DNA from: Acinetobacter pittii | Lineage (GTDB): Bacteria > Pseudomonadota > Gammaproteobacteria > Pseudomonadales > Moraxellaceae | NCBI RefSeq assembly: GCF_034067285.1 | Contig: NZ_CP139286.1 | Coordinates: 930,001 to 994,000, forward strand | Reading direction: 5' to 3' | DNA: 64,000 nt | Shown: in pieces, positions 56,494-64,000 of the stretch | How positions within the stretch are numbered: the stretch's first letter is position 1 | Layout of the letters: every line of letters begins with the position of its first letter | Translations under genes and position numbers: made by a program | Notes under the pieces: generated by a model | What the model saw: only the letters and a program-made list of their open reading frames with translations | Database searches by the model: none | What the model was told of the DNA's origin: nothing

Positions 56494-56976
56494 TTAGTGG
56501 TGATGACCACCAGCACCGTGTACGTGACCGTGATCTAATTCTTCTTGAGAAGCATCACGGATTTCTACGATTTCAACTTCAAAAGTTAAATCTTGACCAG
56601 CAAGTGGGAAGTTAGCATCAACAACAACGTTGTCGCCTTCAACCGCTTTAACAGTAACGATCTGAACGCCGTCATCTGTTTGAGCTTGGAATTGCATACC
56701 AGGTTGGATGTTCTCAACACCTTGGAACATTTGAGCTGGCACTTCTTGCACTAGGTCTGGGTTGTATTCGCCATAACCTTCAGCAGCAGGTACGTTAACA
56801 GTAAATTTTTCACCAACAGTTTTACCTGTTAATGCATTTTCTAAACCAGGAATGATATTGCCTGCACCGTGCAAATAGGCAAGTGGTTCACCTTGAGATT
56901 GATCAAGTGTTTCACCCTCAGCGTTTGTTAATTTGTAGTGGAATGAAACCACGTGGTTATTTGCAATAGCAGTCAT
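56494..56976 (-). CDS. SlyD-like FKBP-type peptidyl-prolyl isomerase
   Basis: The 160-residue protein starts MTAIANNHVVSFHYKL at 56976; GGAT lies 8 nt upstream, which is better than the TTG at 56997. It has the SlyD-type FKBP core GEPLAYLHGAGNIIPGLENAL (in part), the insert-in-flap chaperone domain (residues ~65-130), and a short His-rich tail (DHGHVHGAGGHHH) that can bind nickel. It acts as a cytoplasmic foldase/chaperone. The His tail is much shorter than in E. coli SlyD. Confidence 0.93.
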   Translation of the reverse strand: MTAIANNHVVSFHYKLTNAEGETLDQSQGEPLAYLHGAGNIIPGLENALTGKTVGEKFTVNVPAAEGYGEYNPDLVQEVPAQMFQGVENIQPGMQFQAQTDDGVQIVTVKAVEGDNVVVDANFPLAGQDLTFEVEIVEIRDASQEELDHGHVHGAGGHHH

Positions 56977-57111
56977 GTTTTTGATCCATTCAATCAATTG
57001 AAGCGTACATCATAAAGTGAAAAATAAATTTTGTAGACTACAAAATCTTAATCTTTGGCACTTTTTCTGATGCGTTTTTATATAAATAGGGACGAACTTA
57101 AAAAATTCAAC

Positions 57112-58398
57112 TTAATACAGCTTAATTTTTGGACGTACACGTCTTGTAAGTAAATCTTTCATTGTGAGTATTCCAGCCTGAGTGTATCCGTGAATCGTTG
57201 CTTGATGTAAACGATATAAAGAGACATACATGGTTTTTGCAATGTAGCCTTGCACACTGACATCACCAAGTAATTCTCCAACGGCCTTATGACGACTTAA
57301 AGACACGAGAGAACCTTTGTCGTTAAATGTAAACATCGGCTGTGATCGGCCATTTAATCGAGCAGCCATAGCATCGACTAAGAAACTCGCTTGTTGACTT
57401 GCAACTTGAGCACGTGGGCCAAGTGGAGGTTGTCTTGCATCAAGTTGGCAATGAGCACAGTCACCAAACGCAAATACATTTGGATCGGAATAGGTTTGCA
57501 ACGTTGCATAGACCATCAGACGGTTAATATTATCACGTTTAAAATCGGTAAAACTTTCTAGAACCTTAGGTGCTTTTACGCCTGCCGCCCAAACAGTAAT
57601 ATCACTTTTTAATTGATTACCATTGCTAAAGTAGATGCAATGCTTATCAATTTTTTCAACGCGGTGTTGAGTTAAAATTTCAACGCCCATTTTTTTGAGC
57701 TGCTCAGCACTGTGGTCGGCAGTTTTATCACTTAGAGCGGGTAAAATACGTTCAGAAGCTTCAATCAGTGTAATTTTGACTTGGTTGGGATGAATTTTCT
57801 TTAGACCATATTTATAAAAGTTTTTAGTTGTTTCAATTAACTCAGCTGCAAGCTCTACACCTGTCGCTCCAGCTCCCACAATTCCAATATTTAAAGTTCG
57901 CTGATTAGGTTGATTTTGAGCTTCAATATAGAGATGTAATAAATCTTGCTGGAAAACATCGGCTTGTTTTCTGCTGTCGAGGAAATGACAGTTTTCACGC
58001 ACACCTGTTGTATTAAAGTCATTGGATACTGAACCAAGCGCTAAAATAAGCGTGTCATAGCTTAACTCTTGCGGATGATTTTGTTGTTCCTTAGACAGCT
58101 GAGGAGGAATTAACTCAATTAATTTTTTGTCTTTATTAACGCCAACTAATGTTCCGAGCACAAATTCATAATGATGTTTTTCTGAGTGTGCAAAATAGTT
58201 TGTTTGTTCTTCGTGCGGATTTAAAGAACCAGCAGCAATTTCGTGAAGTAAAGGTTTCCAAATATGGGTGAGGTTTTGGTCAACCAATGTAATCTTTGCT
58301 TTACGGTTTTTCCCAAAAGTTTCACCGAGTTGTGTGGCCAGTTCTAAGCCACCAGCACCACCACCAACAATTACAATATGATGTAAATTTTGGGTCAT
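57112..58398 (-). CDS. ndh: Type II NADH dehydrogenase (NDH-2)
   Basis: NDH-2 is a peripheral membrane flavoprotein that passes electrons from NADH to quinone without pumping protons. The FAD motif IVGGGAGGLELA is at residues 10-21, the NADH motif is GIVGAGATGVELAAEL, and VFAFGDCAH is the second FAD site. The C-terminal membrane-anchoring region ends RRVRPKIKLY. At 428 aa it is typical. It is a single gene between the FKBP and dacC. Confidence 0.92.
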   Translation of the reverse strand: MTQNLHHIVIVGGGAGGLELATQLGETFGKNRKAKITLVDQNLTHIWKPLLHEIAAGSLNPHEEQTNYFAHSEKHHYEFVLGTLVGVNKDKKLIELIPPQLSKEQQNHPQELSYDTLILALGSVSNDFNTTGVRENCHFLDSRKQADVFQQDLLHLYIEAQNQPNQRTLNIGIVGAGATGVELAAELIETTKNFYKYGLKKIHPNQVKITLIEASERILPALSDKTADHSAEQLKKMGVEILTQHRVEKIDKHCIYFSNGNQLKSDITVWAAGVKAPKVLESFTDFKRDNINRLMVYATLQTYSDPNVFAFGDCAHCQLDARQPPLGPRAQVASQQASFLVDAMAARLNGRSQPMFTFNDKGSLVSLSRHKAVGELLGDVSVQGYIAKTMYVSLYRLHQATIHGYTQAGILTMKDLLTRRVRPKIKLY

Positions 58399-58421
58399 TT
58401 TTTCACCTAATTATTTTTCTA

Positions 58422-58452
58422 TAAAAAAAGATGGCTAAATTATGCCATCTTT
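58422..58452 (-). terminator. dacC terminator
   Basis: On the minus strand the stem AAAGATGGC/GCCATCTTT has an 8-nt loop and a run of seven T. A second hairpin ATTGTGC/GCACAAT lies between it and the dacC stop, at about 58468-58487. Confidence 0.82.
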
Positions 58453-58495
58453 TATTTATAAAATTTATTGTGCGTCTGTGCACAATTTGATGTTT

Positions 58496-59815
58496 TTAGT
58501 GCGAATCTACAGGGTAGAGTTTTGCCGCGCTATGTTCACTCGATGAAAAAATAGAGAAGAGACTAGAAAACCACATTGCGATTTTTTGGAAAATATTGGC
58601 TTCTTCAATATGTACGTTATCTTCGATTTGAAGACTACGGATCAGTTGATTATTTTGATAAATCGATACTGTTGCCAAGCTCATGACTTTCATTAACGGC
58701 GCAGTTAATTGTTTTTCATTCAGCTCAATGTTTACACGGGTTTGAGTCGTTTCGAGCGGAGCAATAATTTTTGGTTGCATGTTGCTGTCGAGGACTTGGA
58801 CGCGTTGAGTCACATTGTCAAAAGTATTTAAATCAATTGGTGTCGGGTCTGCATATAAAGACGTCGTTACAATGGTCGGTTGCTTTGTTTCTACCTTAAA
58901 CATTTTTAAAGTCGATTTTACAACAGGCAGTTCAGCAATTAATTTTTGTTCAGGAATAATCACTTCATCACGTGTATAGGCATACGCAAGATTCATTAAT
59001 TTATCTGCAATCTCAGCACGTTTTACTGCACTTGGCGTACCTAAAACGATTACTAATAAACGTCTTTGATTTAGGTTAGATGAGAATGAAGGACGTGAAG
59101 CCGTTAAAGCCAAGTTGTAACCTGCTGCCTTGGTATATCCCGTTTTTAAGCCATCTACAGATGGATCATATTTCAAAGCAAGATTAGTCGCGTGGTGGAA
59201 ACGTTGGTTATAGCTAAAGCTTGGCATTTTTGAATAATGTAAATATTCAGGGGTCTGCTTAATGACAGCCTGACTTAATAAGCTAAGGTCGTGTGCTGTA
59301 GTGAAATGATCAGGCATCGTAATTCCGGCAGGATTACTAAAGTGAGTATCTTTCATACCTAATGCCTGAGCTTCCTGATTCATACGTTGTACAAAGTGAG
59401 GAACATCACCAGAAATTTTTTCAGCTAAAGTCACGGCTGCATCATTCGCAGACATCACGATTAAACCTGCCAATAACTGATCAACTGAAATTTGTTCACC
59501 AGCTTTAAGATACATTTGTGATTCATCCCACTGCACAACACTAACCACTGGAGTCGCAGTAATGATTTCTTCTTTTTTCAGCTTGCCGGCTTTAATCTCT
59601 TTTAAGGCAATGTAGGCAACCATCATTTTAGTTAAAGATGCTGGTGCACGTTGCACATGGCTATTATGCTCAGCAATAATTTGACCCGATTGAGTATCTA
59701 CAATAGTCCATGCAGCAGCTTCAACACTTTCAGGTGCAATATTGAGTAATGCGGCATTGGTTAGGGTAGTACAGAAAATACTAAAGAGGGTAAAAAGAGA
59801 TAGAAAAAATTTCAC
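58496..59815 (-). CDS. dacC: D-alanyl-D-alanine carboxypeptidase (PBP5/6 type)
   Basis: DacC removes the terminal D-Ala of peptidoglycan pentapeptides. The protein has a signal peptide (LFTLFSIFCTTLTNA), SxxK with Ser60 and Lys63 (PASLTKMM), SxN at 122-124 (SAN), and KTG at 224-226. The C-terminal PBP5 beta domain follows, and an amphipathic helix (IFQKIAMWFSSLFSIFSS) anchors it to the outer face of the inner membrane. At 439 aa it is slightly long. It is divergent from the M61 peptidase. Confidence 0.95.
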   Translation of the reverse strand: MKFFLSLFTLFSIFCTTLTNAALLNIAPESVEAAAWTIVDTQSGQIIAEHNSHVQRAPASLTKMMVAYIALKEIKAGKLKKEEIITATPVVSVVQWDESQMYLKAGEQISVDQLLAGLIVMSANDAAVTLAEKISGDVPHFVQRMNQEAQALGMKDTHFSNPAGITMPDHFTTAHDLSLLSQAVIKQTPEYLHYSKMPSFSYNQRFHHATNLALKYDPSVDGLKTGYTKAAGYNLALTASRPSFSSNLNQRRLLVIVLGTPSAVKRAEIADKLMNLAYAYTRDEVIIPEQKLIAELPVVKSTLKMFKVETKQPTIVTTSLYADPTPIDLNTFDNVTQRVQVLDSNMQPKIIAPLETTQTRVNIELNEKQLTAPLMKVMSLATVSIYQNNQLIRSLQIEDNVHIEEANIFQKIAMWFSSLFSIFSSSEHSAAKLYPVDSH

Positions 59816-59985
59816 GGATGACCTTAACTTTCACTGGCAAATACGGGACACAGATGCACAGCATGCTATGCCTTTTTTTCATGGAAGGCTAGTGGGAATT
59901 GTTGCCAAAAAATACATCTACGCAAGACGATACAAAAAAGTGATAATCTAATGTGAAGCCGTTCTTATTTTAAATTGAAGAATTT

Positions 59986-61689
59986 ATGTTGCATTATCAA
60001 ATTGAGTTCGATGATTACAAACAACACCTTGTTCACGTGACAATTCGTTTTTTAGCCAACCCGAATCAGGAACTTTGGTTACCAACGTGGATTCCGGGCA
60101 GTTATCTAATTCGAGAGTTCTCAAAACATATTGAATCCGTTAAAGCTTATGATGAAGCTGGTCGTCTGCTGGACATTAAAAAAACGAGCAAGAATCGCTG
60201 GCGTTTATTTAATACAGACCACGAATTAATGACGATTGAATATGATGTGTATGCATATGATTTGTCGGTACGTGGTGCGTATGTCGACCAGACTCGTCTA
60301 TATATTAATCCAGCATGTGTATGTTTGGCTTTAGAAGGGCAGGAGCAATCTGCATGTGAAGTTGAAGTTTTCTTGCCGGATGAATTAAAGCATTTTCAGT
60401 TAGCAACAGGCTTAGCTTCAAAAAGTTTAGTTAAAGGTCGATTTACTTTAAAAGCAGATCATTATGATCAACTGATCGATAGCCCATTTGAACTAGCTGA
60501 CCAAACACGCTTTAGTTTTGAAACCCATGGCATTGAACATGAGTTCGTAATTTCTGGTTCGCATAATACGAATATTGATCGCTTAAAAACCGATATCGAA
60601 AAGATTTGTGCAGCTGAAATAAATATGTTCGGTTCAGCACCATTTAAAAACTATACCTTCATGACCATGGCAACAGGGAATAATTATGGTGGGTTAGAAC
60701 ATTGTAATAGTACAAGTTTGATCACACCGCGTGACGATTTGCCAAAGTCGAATGAACCAACTGAACCTTCTAAAGACTATCAACGTTTTTTAGGCTTATG
60801 TAGTCATGAATATTTTCATTCATGGTTAGTCAAGTTTATCCGTCCAGAAAACTTTGCAAACTATAATTTGCATCAAGAAGGCTACACGTCTTTATTGTGG
60901 ATATTTGAGGGTTTTACTTCATATTACGATGACTTGATTTTATTACGTAGCGGTGTGATTTCTCAGAAGTCTTATCTTGATTTACTCAAAGCACAAATTG
61001 ACCGTTATTTACAAAACCCAGGCCGTTTTGTTCAAACAGTGGCCGAATCAAGTTTTGATGCTTGGATCAAATTTTATCGTCAAGATGAAAACTCAAATAA
61101 CGCAGGTACTAGTTACTACAATAAAGGTGCTTTAGTTGCGTTATGCCTAGATCTAGGTTTACGCCTACGTGGTTCTAGTCTTGATGCTTTAATGCGTCGA
61201 TTATATGAAAATACTCAAAATGGTATGCAAGTAAACGAAAGAACCATTTTTGATTTATGTAAGGAATTGACGGGTGATAGCTGGATTGAACAAATTAATC
61301 ATTTGATTAATACCACTGATGAATTACCACTTGATCAATTGTTTCCTGAGTTTGGCTTAAGTTATAGAGTTAAAACTGACAAATCATTGCCACTAGGTTT
61401 AAAACTTGCTGATAAGCCAGAAGGTGTACTCGTACAAAGTGCTCGTCGTGATGGCGCAGCAGCGAAAGCAGGTATTTCTGCTAATGATGTAATTATTGCA
61501 ATTGATGGGTTAAAAGCGACCACTAAACTTGTTGAGAAGTATGCAAAGCAGGGTGGTACTTACACTATCTTTGCTTTCCGCCGCGATGAGTTACTAACTT
61601 TTGACGTTGAGTGTGCTACATCTGATTTAACTGAAGTTGAACTGGTGATTGAAGATCAGGCGAAAATCGAGAAATGGTTAAAGGCTTAA
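59986..61689 (+). CDS. M61-family metallopeptidase with PDZ domain
   Basis: The 567-residue cytoplasmic protein matches the glycyl-aminopeptidase M61 family: an N-terminal beta domain (WLPTWIPGSYLIREFSKHI in part), the thermolysin-like catalytic domain with HEYFH at residues 274-278 (HExxH) after NNYGGLEHCNST, and a C-terminal PDZ domain (GVLVQSARRDGAAAKAGISANDVI in part, residues ~475-560). There is no signal peptide. It likely trims peptides with N-terminal Gly or Ala. It is a single gene ending at a strong terminator. Confidence 0.93.
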   Translation: MLHYQIEFDDYKQHLVHVTIRFLANPNQELWLPTWIPGSYLIREFSKHIESVKAYDEAGRLLDIKKTSKNRWRLFNTDHELMTIEYDVYAYDLSVRGAYVDQTRLYINPACVCLALEGQEQSACEVEVFLPDELKHFQLATGLASKSLVKGRFTLKADHYDQLIDSPFELADQTRFSFETHGIEHEFVISGSHNTNIDRLKTDIEKICAAEINMFGSAPFKNYTFMTMATGNNYGGLEHCNSTSLITPRDDLPKSNEPTEPSKDYQRFLGLCSHEYFHSWLVKFIRPENFANYNLHQEGYTSLLWIFEGFTSYYDDLILLRSGVISQKSYLDLLKAQIDRYLQNPGRFVQTVAESSFDAWIKFYRQDENSNNAGTSYYNKGALVALCLDLGLRLRGSSLDALMRRLYENTQNGMQVNERTIFDLCKELTGDSWIEQINHLINTTDELPLDQLFPEFGLSYRVKTDKSLPLGLKLADKPEGVLVQSARRDGAAAKAGISANDVIIAIDGLKATTKLVEKYAKQGGTYTIFAFRRDELLTFDVECATSDLTEVELVIEDQAKIEKWLKA

Positions 61690-61710
61690 ATAGCAGTTAA
61701 ATCGTTTATA

Positions 61711-61738
61711 AAAACCGATGTTTTGTACATCGGTTTTT
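61711..61738 (+). terminator. Terminator after the M61 peptidase gene
   Basis: Perfect 11-bp stem AAAACCGATGT/ACATCGGTTTT around TTTGT, 22 nt after the stop. Confidence 0.9.
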
Positions 61739-61776
61739 CTTTTGAATGGCATAAAAAAATAGTCAAGGCGTTATCT

Positions 61777-61805
61777 TTGAGTTTGTTTTGAATGAAAAGT
61801 ATAAT
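61777..61805 (+). promoter_or_regulatory. Sigma-70 promoter of icd
   Basis: TTGAGT, 17-nt spacer, perfect TATAAT. The start of transcription would be near 61812, giving a leader of about 275 nt before the icd ATG. It is the best promoter match in the window. Confidence 0.7.
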
Positions 61806-61877
61806 AATTGTCAGAACTCTGAAAGATATCTCATGTAATTTAAGACTGTTCTATACCTAAAAGGTGGATAAAGCTGT

Positions 61878-61988
61878 ATGTATGACCTTAAGTTAGGTAT
61901 AAGAATATTATTAATAGATTTAAATTATGTATTATTTCACTACGAAATGTCGTTATCACTGGATATTTCGTTGACTGGAAGGCAATGA
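61878..61988 (+). CDS. Possible 36-codon upstream ORF in the icd leader
   Basis: An ATG at 61878, 10 nt after AAAGGTGG, opens a 36-codon frame (starts MYDLKLGIRILLIDLNY) that stops at TGA 61986-61988. The stop codon lies exactly in the 5' arm of the pseudoknot stem. It could be a leader peptide or chance. The sequence is Leu/Ile-rich with no codon run pointing to a given amino acid. Confidence 0.35.
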   Translation: MYDLKLGIRILLIDLNYVLFHYEMSLSLDISLTGRQ

Positions 61989-62055
61989 GAGCCGATACTC
62001 TCAGGGTTTTATTTAAGCATATCGGTTCGTAGGCACTGGGCCACAAGCTCGGTCC
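61942..62055 (+). ncRNA. Structured icd leader RNA with predicted pseudoknot (candidate riboswitch)
   Basis: This lies in the 397-nt gene-free stretch before icd. P1: ACGAAATGTC (61942-61951) pairs with GATATTTCGT (61962-61971), 10 bp with one G-U. P2: TGAGAG (61986-61991) pairs with CTCTCA (61998-62003). The whole P2 loop CCGATA (61992-61997) is complementary to TATCGG at 62020-62025, giving an H-type pseudoknot. A last hairpin GGGCC/GGTCC (62038-62042 with 62051-62055) lies before the icd ribosome-binding site GGAAGGGG. Pairing is seen directly; ligand and function are inferred. A structured motif named icd-II has been described upstream of icd in Pseudomonas; I cannot say whether this is related. 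Confidence 0.5.
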
Positions 62056-62086
62056 TCAACACTCAATCAAACGGAAGGGGCTATAT

Positions 62087-64000
62087 ATGGCTGGTGAAAA
62101 GTCAACTATTATTTACACACTGACTGATGAGGCGCCATTATTGGCGACCTATTCGCTACTGCCGATCATTGAGACCTTTACCAAGCCAGCTGGCATCGAG
62201 ATTATTAAAAGTGACATCTCTGTAGCTGCACGCGTGCTCGCAGAATTCGCTGATTACCTAAGTGAAGAGCAAAAGGTATCTGACAACCTTGCAGAGCTAG
62301 GTCGTCTTACACAAGATCCAGATACAAACATTATCAAACTCCCGAACATTAGTGCGTCTGTTGCGCAATTAACTGCATGTATTAAAGAGCTTCAATCAAA
62401 AGGTTACGCAATTCCTGATTATCCGGAAAATCCGACGACTGAAGAAGAAAAATCAATCAAAGCTCGTTATGGTAAGTGCCTTGGTTCAGCAGTAAACCCT
62501 GTCCTTCGTGAAGGTAACTCTGACCGCCGTGCTCCTGCAGCAGTTAAAAATTACGCGAAGAAACACCCTCATTCAATGAGCGAGTGGAAACAGTGGTCAC
62601 AAACTCACGTTTCACATATGGAAGAAGGTGACTTCTACCATGGTGAAAAATCAATGACACTTGATCGCGCGCGTAATGTGAAAATGGAACTTATCACTAA
62701 CAGTGGTAAGAGCATTGTTCTTAAGCCAAAAGTTGCGCTTCAAGAAGGTGAAATCATTGATTCAATGTTCATGAGCAAGAAAGCACTTTGTGATTTCTAT
62801 GAAAAAGAACTTGATGACTGTAAAGAAGCGGGAATTTTATTCTCTTTACATGTAAAAGCGACAATGATGAAAGTTTCACACCCGATCGTTTTCGGTCACT
62901 GTGTGAAAATCTATTACAAAGAAGCTTTCGAAAAACACGGTAAGTTATTTGACGAGTTAGGCATTAACGTAAATAACGGTATGGCTGGGTTATACGAGAA
63001 AATCGAAACTCTTCCTACTTCATTACGTGAAGAAATCATTGAAGACTTACATGCTTGTCAAGAACACCGTCCTGCACTTGCAATGGTTGACTCGGCAAAA
63101 GGCATCACTAACTTCCATTCACCAAACGACATCATCGTTGATGCTTCTATGCCAGCAATGATTCGTGCCGGTGGTAAAATGTGGGGTGCTGATGGTAAGC
63201 AATATGATGCTAAAGCTGTTATGCCAGAATCAACATTTGCCCGTATTTACCAAGAAATGATCAATTTCTGTAAATGGCATGGTAACTTCGATCCGAAGAC
63301 TATGGGTACAGTACCAAACGTTGGTTTGATGGCTCAAAAAGCTGAAGAATACGGTTCTCACGACAAGACTTTTGAGATTTCAGAAGCAGGTATTGCAAAC
63401 ATTACCGATCTTGACACTGGTGAAGTGTTATTGACTCAAAATGTGGAAGAAGGCGATATCTGGCGTATGTGTCAGGTTAAAGATGCTCCGATTCGTGACT
63501 GGGTTAAACTTGCAGTAACTCGTGCACGTAATTCAGGCATGCCTGCAATCTTCTGGCTTGACCCGTACCGTCCACATGAAAACGAGTTGATCAAGAAAGT
63601 ACAAAAGTACTTAAAAGATCATGATACAACTGGTCTTGATATCCAAATCATGTCTCAAGTACGTGCAATGCGTTACACACTTGAGCGTGTGGTACGTGGC
63701 CTAGACACGATTTCTGTGACTGGTAACATCTTACGTGACTACTTAACTGACTTGTTCCCAATTATGGAACTTGGTACTTCTGCAAAAATGTTGTCTATCG
63801 TTCCGCTAATGGCGGGTGGTGGTATGTACGAAACTGGTGCAGGTGGTTCAGCGCCAAAACACGTACAACAACTTGTTGAAGAAAACCACTTACGTTGGGA
63901 TTCACTTGGTGAGTTCCTTGCACTTGCAGTATCTTTAGAAGAAATGGGTATTAAAGAAAATAATGCTCGTGCTAAGTTACTTGCGAAGACTCTTGATGAA
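62087..64000 (+). CDS. icd: NADP-dependent isocitrate dehydrogenase, monomeric type (3' end beyond window)
   Basis: The first 638 codons are visible, open to the window edge; the family is about 740 aa long. The start [26 protein letters not shown] (in part) and the segments [20 protein letters not shown] ([16 protein letters not shown] here), [15 protein letters not shown] and GSAPKHVQQ identify the monomeric NADP enzyme, not the E. coli homodimer type. It converts isocitrate to 2-oxoglutarate in the TCA cycle. GGAAGGGG lies 6 nt before the ATG at 62087. A long structured leader precedes it. Confidence 0.96.
   Translation, partial: MAGEKSTIIYTLTDEAPLLATYSLLPIIETFTKPAGIEIIKSDISVAARVLAEFADYLSEEQKVSDNLAELGRLTQDPDTNIIKLPNISASVAQLTACIKELQSKGYAIPDYPENPTTEEEKSIKARYGKCLGSAVNPVLREGNSDRRAPAAVKNYAKKHPHSMSEWKQWSQTHVSHMEEGDFYHGEKSMTLDRARNVKMELITNSGKSIVLKPKVALQEGEIIDSMFMSKKALCDFYEKELDDCKEAGILFSLHVKATMMKVSHPIVFGHCVKIYYKEAFEKHGKLFDELGINVNNGMAGLYEKIETLPTSLREEIIEDLHACQEHRPALAMVDSAKGITNFHSPNDIIVDASMPAMIRAGGKMWGADGKQYDAKAVMPESTFARIYQEMINFCKWHGNFDPKTMGTVPNVGLMAQKAEEYGSHDKTFEISEAGIANITDLDTGEVLLTQNVEEGDIWRMCQVKDAPIRDWVKLAVTRARNSGMPAIFWLDPYRPHENELIKKVQKYLKDHDTTGLDIQIMSQVRAMRYTLERVVRGLDTISVTGNILRDYLTDLFPIMELGTSAKMLSIVPLMAGGGMYETGAGGSAPKHVQQLVEENHLRWDSLGEFLALAVSLEEMGIKENNARAKLLAKTLDE

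Noticed and set aside
59856..59871. Near-perfect 16-bp palindrome GCACAGCATGCTATGC between dacC and the M61 gene
   Set aside because: It is a single copy with one mismatched pair and no loop; it could be an operator, but nothing else supports it.

Overview
This 64 kb window is chromosomal DNA from a gamma-proteobacterium of the genus Acinetobacter, most likely the A. calcoaceticus-baumannii complex. The evidence is an A+T-rich composition, a full-length carO outer-membrane porin gene, a sulfate-uptake operon that ends in cysB, a monomeric-type isocitrate dehydrogenase, and housekeeping gene order typical of Moraxellaceae/Pseudomonadales. I see no insertion sequence, prophage, integron, CRISPR array or rRNA. 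The only tRNA is tRNA-Asn(GTT).

Layout. 1-3.3 kb: a PP-loop ATPase (cut by the window edge), a small secreted protein, queC and queE (queuosine precursor synthesis) and dapD (lysine/peptidoglycan). 3.5-4.3 kb: carO. 4.4-9.9 kb (minus strand): sulfate operon sbp - alpha/beta hydrolase - cysT - cysW - cysA - cysB. 10-13.2 kb: pabC-mltG-tmk and a thioesterase. 13.3-24.4 kb: nadB diverging from a long plus-strand run mucD/degP - thioesterase - lepA - lepB - DUF4845 - rnc - era - lipoprotein - recO - pdxJ - miaE. This is the nadB-algU-mucABCD-lepA neighbourhood of Pseudomonas without the sigma/anti-sigma genes. 24.6-36 kb: mixed metabolic genes (SDR, tRNA-Asn, thioesterase, two EamA exporters, aspartate aminotransferase, a tandem-PAS diguanylate cyclase, a macrodomain-like protein, uvrB, lipocalin). 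36-46.5 kb: gap, two paralogous membrane-anchored repeat proteins, obgE, proB, a HAD phosphatase, a DUF1615 lipoprotein, dusB, a flavin oxidoreductase and a VIT1-type transporter.

46.7-54.7 kb is the most notable region. It looks like a synthase-dependent exopolysaccharide system split into two convergent operons. The plus strand carries a TPR/beta-barrel outer-membrane protein and a UDP-GlcNAc 2-epimerase (wecB). The minus strand carries a membrane protein with a degenerate GGDEF-like domain, an orphan two-TM protein, a processive family-2 glycosyltransferase, a BcsB-like periplasmic subunit and a candidate periplasmic TIM-barrel hydrolase. The parts resemble the E. coli cellulose (Bcs) machinery and the NfrA/NfrB/WecB phage-N4 receptor glycan pathway, but the combination matches neither. 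A polymer drawing on UDP-ManNAc or UDP-GlcNAc is the working inference.

54.9-64 kb: photolyase, SlyD-like FKBP, NDH-2, dacC (PBP5-type), an M61 peptidase, and the first 638 codons of icd. The icd gene is preceded by a leader of about 275 nt that can fold into a stem-loop followed by an H-type pseudoknot, and that also contains a possible 36-codon upstream ORF. This is a good candidate for an RNA regulator. A second RNA-level candidate is a pair of mutually exclusive hairpins over the cysB ribosome-binding site.

All calls come from reading the sequence and from family knowledge. No database search was run.
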